Below, one piece after another: positions 34,171-38,272 of a stretch of 38,272 bases of DNA. Made by a program: the position numbers and the translations under genes. The stretch covers positions 1-38,272 of the forward strand of contig JANWVE010000006.1 in assembly GCA_025057675.1 (NCBI GenBank), written 5' to 3'. Every line of letters begins with the position of its first letter. Positions within the stretch are counted from its first letter, which is position 1. Under the pieces are notes generated by a model. The model was not told where the DNA came from. It saw nothing but the letters and a program-made list of their open reading frames with translations, and did not search any database. This DNA is from Bacteroidia bacterium. Its GTDB lineage: Bacteria; Bacteroidota; Bacteroidia; JANWVE01.

Positions 34171-35757
34171 ATGCTGCATAAATGTTTATACGGACTATGG
34201 GTGGTCTTTTTTATGTGGGTATCCTACCCTAACTTCTTACCAAAACAAGATAAAATCCAAAAGTATGATTTATTACAAGATAGAGCACTCATACCTCTTG
34301 ATATTCAGGACGTTATTATAGTAGAGCATGTCTCTGAACTATGTTCTTTCTATGATGACTACGAAACCACATTTAGAGATGATAACTCCATTTTATTTAC
34401 CTCTACTAGGCCCGGTGGCATGGGTGGAGAGGATATATGGTCTTCTAAAAGAGACCCCTCTACAGGTAAATGGAGCGAGCCTAAAAATGTATCTGCTTTT
34501 AATACCAGAGAAAATGAAGGAAGTCCTTTTGTAAGTCCCGATGGAACTAAAGTTTATCTTGCTCGCGATGCAGGTAAAGATAAAATGTGCGATATATTTG
34601 TCAGTGAGATATCTGGTGGGAAGCCGACTACACCTAAACCATTAGCAGGCAGCATCAACTCTAATGCTTGGGACGCCCATCCCTCCGTATCTCCTGATGG
34701 GCGATACTTAGTATTTACCTCGTTGCGCAGTGGTGGCATAGGACAACACGATATTTATATTTGCGAAAGACAGGGAGATACATGGGGAACACCTAAAAAT
34801 ATAGGCAACATCATCAATACACCCTTTTCTGAGATATCCCCTTTTATCACACAAGATGGTGGCAGTTATGTACTTTATTTTAGTTCAAATGGTCAGAAGA
34901 GAGCAGATGCATACGATATTTATCGTTCTTTTCTTATAGGCTCAGAATGGTCTCCCCCTGAGAAGCTACAATTTCCTGTTAATACCGAAGCAGACGAAAA
35001 ATACTTTTGTATTACACCCAGCGGCGAGTATGGCTATTTTTCCTCTAACCGCAGAGGAGTTGCGGGAACAAAAGATAGTAAGGGGGCTCACGACATATAT
35101 CGCGTCAAGATGAGCTACCTCAAAAAAGACAAAATGGTTAGCGTAGTAGGACAGGTATCTGACGCAACATCTAACGCGGGCATTAACGCCAAAATTACTA
35201 TCACTGATATTACCAAAAATGCCATCAATCAAGTAATTTCTGCAGACGCATCAGGGCGATTTAAGTCTAATCTTCCTGTGGGACGTACTTACACTATTCA
35301 GGTATCCAAAGATGGATACATTTTTACCACAGATAACTTTACCATCCCAGATAATGCTAATGACTTTACTATCCCTACCGTCAAGCTAAACAAAAAAGCC
35401 GCAGGAGCAAAAGGAGTACTGAAAAACATTATATTCATGGACGCCAGAAGCAATCAGATCAATGTTAAAGCATCTCAAAAAGAGTTAGATTTTCTAGTTA
35501 ACTTGCTACTAGATAACCCTGACTTAAAGGTTAAAATTATAGGACACGTATCTAATGATATGTCCACAGATTTAGCAAATAAGTTATCTTACGAACGAGC
35601 TGCAGCAGTGGTTAATTATTTAGTCAGAAATAATGTAAATATTTCTAGACTAAAAGCCGAAGGAATGGGCTTCAAGCAGCCTATTGCCGATAACAACACT
35701 CCTGAAGGTAGAAAAGCTAATCAACGTATTGAGTTTGTGATTGTTAGTGAGGAGTAG
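34171..35757 (+). CDS. PD40 beta-propeller / OmpA-like outer-membrane-associated protein
   Basis: 528 aa from the ATG; a TTG two codons upstream is an alternative. A short signal-type N-terminus is followed by several PD40/WD40-like repeats (FRDDNSILFTSTRPGGMGGEDIW, VSPDGTKVYLA, VSPDGRYLVFTSLRSGGIGQHDIY, ITPSGEYGYFSSNRRG; about 70-315). Next is a carboxypeptidase-regulatory-like domain (VSVVGQVSDATSNAGINAKITI..., about 325-400), and last an OmpA peptidoglycan-binding domain (about 415-528: LDFLVNLLLDNPDLKVKIIGHVSND, SYERAAAVVNYLV, MGFKQPIADNNTPEGRKANQRIEF). This order matches the PorE-type proteins of the type IX secretion system except that the N-terminal TPRs and lipobox are missing. It probably tethers the outer membrane or a secretion complex to peptidoglycan. 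Confidence 0.85.
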   Translation: MLHKCLYGLWVVFFMWVSYPNFLPKQDKIQKYDLLQDRALIPLDIQDVIIVEHVSELCSFYDDYETTFRDDNSILFTSTRPGGMGGEDIWSSKRDPSTGKWSEPKNVSAFNTRENEGSPFVSPDGTKVYLARDAGKDKMCDIFVSEISGGKPTTPKPLAGSINSNAWDAHPSVSPDGRYLVFTSLRSGGIGQHDIYICERQGDTWGTPKNIGNIINTPFSEISPFITQDGGSYVLYFSSNGQKRADAYDIYRSFLIGSEWSPPEKLQFPVNTEADEKYFCITPSGEYGYFSSNRRGVAGTKDSKGAHDIYRVKMSYLKKDKMVSVVGQVSDATSNAGINAKITITDITKNAINQVISADASGRFKSNLPVGRTYTIQVSKDGYIFTTDNFTIPDNANDFTIPTVKLNKKAAGAKGVLKNIIFMDARSNQINVKASQKELDFLVNLLLDNPDLKVKIIGHVSNDMSTDLANKLSYERAAAVVNYLVRNNVNISRLKAEGMGFKQPIADNNTPEGRKANQRIEFVIVSEE

Positions 35758-35780
35758 CTTTTTATATCCGAACTTCTGCT

Positions 35781-35816
35781 CTCTGGCGTGTCCCTTCGCT
35801 GCGACCAGAGTACGCC
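35781..35816. repeat. Degenerate miniature derivative of the dispersed element
   Basis: GGCGTGTCCCTTCGCTGCGA...GTACGCC followed by A6; the inner CTCTGG and CCAGAG also pair. It resembles the outer hairpin of a type B arm closed by a terminal repeat, and lies in the 110-bp gap between the PD40/OmpA and TonB-receptor genes. Confidence 0.55.
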
Positions 35817-35867
35817 AAAAAATAGATTCTAAACCCAACTTTTACATAACTTTACATAAAATTCCTA

Positions 35868-37778
35868 ATGCGAATTAACCCACTATTACTCTGGGTACTA
35901 CTTCTACCTCACTACATGCTTTTATCACAGCAAGATACAGCATGGACAACCTCTCCTATCATTATCATTGATACCTCTTATCAAAAATATGAAGGCACTA
36001 CTACCACCCTATTTGCTGATAGCTTGGGTAACTATCAAAACAATGGGCTACAACTACAAGATGCACTCATACACCTTAACAGCGTGTACATTCGTAGCTA
36101 CGGTTCTCACAGCGGAATTAAAACTTTCTCTCTGCGAGGCTTAGCTTCCAACCAAACAAATGTAGTAATAGCTGGCATACCTCTACAATCTGCACAACAA
36201 GGCAGCTTTAACTTAGCCAATTTCTCATTAGATGATTTTGAACAAATATCCGTTTCGCAAGGTAGCAGTGATATCCATTCTAATACTTTATCGGGAAACA
36301 TAGAACTCAATTTTACCCGCCCAACTTACAAGGTAAAATGTAAGTTAGGCTTAGGAAGTTTTGAAAACTACTTTGGTCATATTTCTGTTCCGCTTAAAAA
36401 GCAAAAAAATAATTTCTCTAAAATCCAACTACGGTACGAACAAGCCCGAGATAACTATCCTTTTGTATATCAAAATCAAACCTTCTACCGAGAGAATGCG
36501 CAATTTAGGCAATATCAAGCCAATGCAGTTTGGGTCAGAGAACATAAAAAATGGACTTTTACCATTTATTCAAAAGCTTATACGAATGATAATGGCGTAC
36601 CTGATGCAATTGTTCATAATCACCTTAGTTCTACACAAAAAAAATTACAAGAACAAGATACTTGGACAATGTTCAAGATCAAAAAGGTTGACAAAAAAGG
36701 ATTTCAAGAAATTGGGGCAAGTTATCATTTTAATCATTTGGGGTATTTAACCCCGTTAGTACGTTTCAAGTATGTTAATCATGACCTTTTACTGCAATAT
36801 CAAGCTGGTTATTTGTACAAGCGTCATTATGTTAAAATGCATGTACAAGGTTTGTATGCGCATCTTGAAGGAGATAATTTAAGTATTCGTTTGCAAAGGA
36901 TACCTTTTGTGTATCGTAGTCAAGTGAATGGGGCTGTAAGCCATGCTTATACGTGGCAAAAAGACCGAGCGACTTTGTACTGTGCCACATTTCAAACGGC
37001 GTACAGAATAAATTTTATTTCAGATTTTAGTCCTATGCACAATGTTTCTTGCTATGCAAATTTGTTTTTGTACAAAAAACAATACTTGTATGCCAATTTA
37101 AGCTATACGGCTCGCATTCCATCGTTTAATGAAATGTATTACTTCGGCTATGGAAACCCTGATATTTTACCTGAACGTACTCAAAACATGCAGATAGGTT
37201 ATAGTGGAAGTATTGATAAATTAAGACAGGTATTGTACAAAGCTGAACTTTTTTATCATATCATTCATGATAAAATTGTGAGTATTCCCCAAAATCCCGT
37301 GATATGGAGTACTTATTCCATAGGTAAGGTTATCAGTAAGGGTTTTGAGGTGGATGTACAATATCAACCGCATAAGAGTATGGTTATACACTATGGGTAT
37401 ACGCGCACGGATGCCCGAGATGCTTTAACTAAATCTTTATTACCGTATACCCCTGTGGAAATGATTAAATTACAAGCACAATATCAATTTTTTAAGGTAT
37501 TTACCGTACAAGGTGCGTATCAGTATAATGGATATAGGTTTAGCAGCGTTCAAAATGACAGGAGTAGTTATTTAGAGCCTTATCACATTTTAGACTTTAA
37601 TATAACTTACCGTATGCGTTACTGCGGACAAGGAATTCAGGTTAGGATAGACATCAATAATTTGCTCAATGTGCAGTATGAGGTAATTAAGGGGTATGTT
37701 ATGCCTCGTAGGTCTTATGTTTTGAGTTTTTTATGGGCGTGTCCCTCGCTGCGCTCGGGTCGGCGTGCTACTGGCTGA
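35868..37778 (+). CDS. TonB-dependent outer-membrane receptor with element-derived C-terminus
   Basis: 636 aa. Signal peptide MRINPLLLWVLLLPHYMLLSQ. A plug domain follows (about 40-150: LQLQDALIHLNSVYIRSYGSHSGIKTFSLRGLASNQTNVVIAGIPLQ, DDFEQISVSQGSSDI) and then a 22-strand-type barrel with many alternating aromatic strands, including the conserved late IPSFNEMYYFGYGNPDILPERTQNMQIGY. There is no carboxypeptidase-like N-terminal domain and no SusD partner, so it is probably a vitamin, siderophore or metal receptor of BtuB-like type. The frame continues past the last strand (RRSYVLSFLW) into the dispersed element at 37735, which supplies the final 14 residues and the TGA. This replaces the usual C-terminal aromatic end. 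Confidence 0.85.
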   Translation: MRINPLLLWVLLLPHYMLLSQQDTAWTTSPIIIIDTSYQKYEGTTTTLFADSLGNYQNNGLQLQDALIHLNSVYIRSYGSHSGIKTFSLRGLASNQTNVVIAGIPLQSAQQGSFNLANFSLDDFEQISVSQGSSDIHSNTLSGNIELNFTRPTYKVKCKLGLGSFENYFGHISVPLKKQKNNFSKIQLRYEQARDNYPFVYQNQTFYRENAQFRQYQANAVWVREHKKWTFTIYSKAYTNDNGVPDAIVHNHLSSTQKKLQEQDTWTMFKIKKVDKKGFQEIGASYHFNHLGYLTPLVRFKYVNHDLLLQYQAGYLYKRHYVKMHVQGLYAHLEGDNLSIRLQRIPFVYRSQVNGAVSHAYTWQKDRATLYCATFQTAYRINFISDFSPMHNVSCYANLFLYKKQYLYANLSYTARIPSFNEMYYFGYGNPDILPERTQNMQIGYSGSIDKLRQVLYKAELFYHIIHDKIVSIPQNPVIWSTYSIGKVISKGFEVDVQYQPHKSMVIHYGYTRTDARDALTKSLLPYTPVEMIKLQAQYQFFKVFTVQGAYQYNGYRFSSVQNDRSSYLEPYHILDFNITYRMRYCGQGIQVRIDINNLLNVQYEVIKGYVMPRRSYVLSFLWACPSLRSGRRATG

Positions 37779-38040
37779 CGGTGCTGCGCCCCGCCCGCTC
37801 ACCCCTTGGGCAAGAGTTTGAGTGTGGGCGAGGGGCTTCACACCGTGCTGACGCACGCCCTTCGCATGCCTCACGCAACCAGCTATTAAGCTAAACCCAC
37901 CTATTCAAAATGTAATCTTGTAAGTACTTGACTATCAAAATTAAACAAGCTAATAAATGTCCTTTAACCTTGTAAATTATTGAAAATGAACACTAAACAA
38001 GGTAAAAGTAGGGTAGTTCAGGGTAAAATGTTGTGGCAGT
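37735..38040 (+). repeat. Dispersed composite element, copy 13, interrupted at the CRISPR array
   Basis: Left arm type A with a CTCGC-type outer hairpin; its first 44 bp are read as the end of the TonB-receptor gene. The core has unit 1, unit 2 and the first part of the centre (GGGTAAAATGTTGTGGCAG, comparable to the centre of copy 12). It then stops where CRISPR repeat 1 begins; units 3-4 and the downstream arm are not in the window. Confidence 0.82.
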
Positions 38041-38272
38041 TTTGTAAATACCGAGGAATCTCGGTATTTTTGTACAGCATTTACAACCCCGTTCGCAGAC
38101 ATCTTTGTGAACTTCCCGTTGTAAATACCGAGGAATCTCGGTATTTTTGTACAGCATTTACAACACTGTGACGGGTGACGATAATGTCAAACCTGGTTGT
38201 AAATACCGAGGAATCTCGGTATTTTTGTACAGCATTTACAACCAAAACTACTGCCAATCAAACCTTTAATGA
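38041..38272 (+). CRISPR. CRISPR array, first three repeats (probable type II-C), continues beyond the window
   Basis: Three 47-bp repeats at 38041-38087, 38118-38164 and 38196-38242, identical except that the first base of repeat 1 is T instead of G. Spacers are 30, 31 and at least 30 bp (38088-38117, 38165-38195, 38243-38272, the last cut by the window end). Repeat ends are perfect inverted repeats GTTGTAAAT / ATTTACAAC. An internal perfect 10-bp stem AAATACCGAG / CTCGGTATTT has a 4-base loop. Positions 2-4 (TTG) and 25-32 (TATTTTTG) form a promoter. A 47-bp repeat with ~30-bp spacers is typical of type II-C in Bacteroidota; no cas gene or tracrRNA is in the window, so the type is an inference. 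Strand is from the promoter. Confidence 0.93.

Noticed and set aside
37980-38171. A 63-codon frame across the CRISPR start
   Set aside because: It is composed of element core and CRISPR repeats and simply repeats the repeat translation; not a gene.
1-38272. tRNA, rRNA or riboswitch genes
   Set aside because: I looked through the gaps, most of which are filled with the dispersed element, and saw no convincing cloverleaf, rRNA or known riboswitch sequence.

Overview
The window looks like chromosome of a member of the Bacteroidota. Four things point there: a secreted beta-helix protein with a type IX secretion (PNP...GIY) C-terminal domain; a PD40/OmpA protein, a TonB-dependent receptor and an FtsL-like protein of Bacteroidota style; a MurA with Asp in place of the usual active-site Cys; and repeated use of the Bacteroidota sigma-A promoter (TTG/TTTG, 18-20 bp, TANNTTTG) with no visible Shine-Dalgarno sequences. 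I cannot name a genus.

Layout. 2-910 is the 3' end of secDF with a terminator. 1669-5310 holds a pentameric ligand-gated-channel homologue, a T9SS-exported beta-helix protein and a PstS-like binding protein. 5973-9822 holds an unknown gene coupled to murC, and holB. 10543-12806 holds a DtxR/MntR-type regulator overlapping an SDR gene, an unknown small gene and a DUF1573 lipoprotein. 13499-17952 holds a PAS/His-box protein, an OsmC protein, and the operon der - CopD-like membrane protein - GNAT. 18654-25205 holds a LuxE-like acyl-protein synthetase, a TMEM43-like protein and a large TPR-CHAT protein. 25304-31342 holds an M20 amidohydrolase, murA, a Rieske oxygenase, ftsL and an unknown exported protein. 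32048-37778 holds mntH, a PD40/OmpA protein and a TonB-dependent receptor. 38041-38272 is the beginning of a CRISPR array that runs off the window.

The dominant feature is a dispersed composite element. Thirteen copies, mostly 480-626 bp, plus three roughly 35-50 bp miniature derivatives sit in nearly every sizeable gap and make up about 19 percent of the window. Each full copy has TTTTTGGGCGTGTCC-type terminal inverted repeats, GC-rich nested-hairpin arms of three sequence types, and an AT-rich core. The core has four related ~40-bp palindromic units around a conserved centre, and its architecture has a fixed polarity. The outermost arm hairpin shows compensatory base changes between copies, so its structure appears selected or mechanistically required. 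No transposase or other candidate mobiliser lies in the window. One copy supplies the last codons and stop of the TonB receptor gene and is interrupted in its core exactly where the CRISPR array starts.

A second theme is transcription. At least nine genes have a TANNTTTG box 4-10 bp before the ATG, implying leaderless or nearly leaderless mRNAs. The 47-bp CRISPR repeat carries the same promoter, so each spacer may be transcribed from its own repeat, as known for type II-C arrays. No cas genes are in the window.
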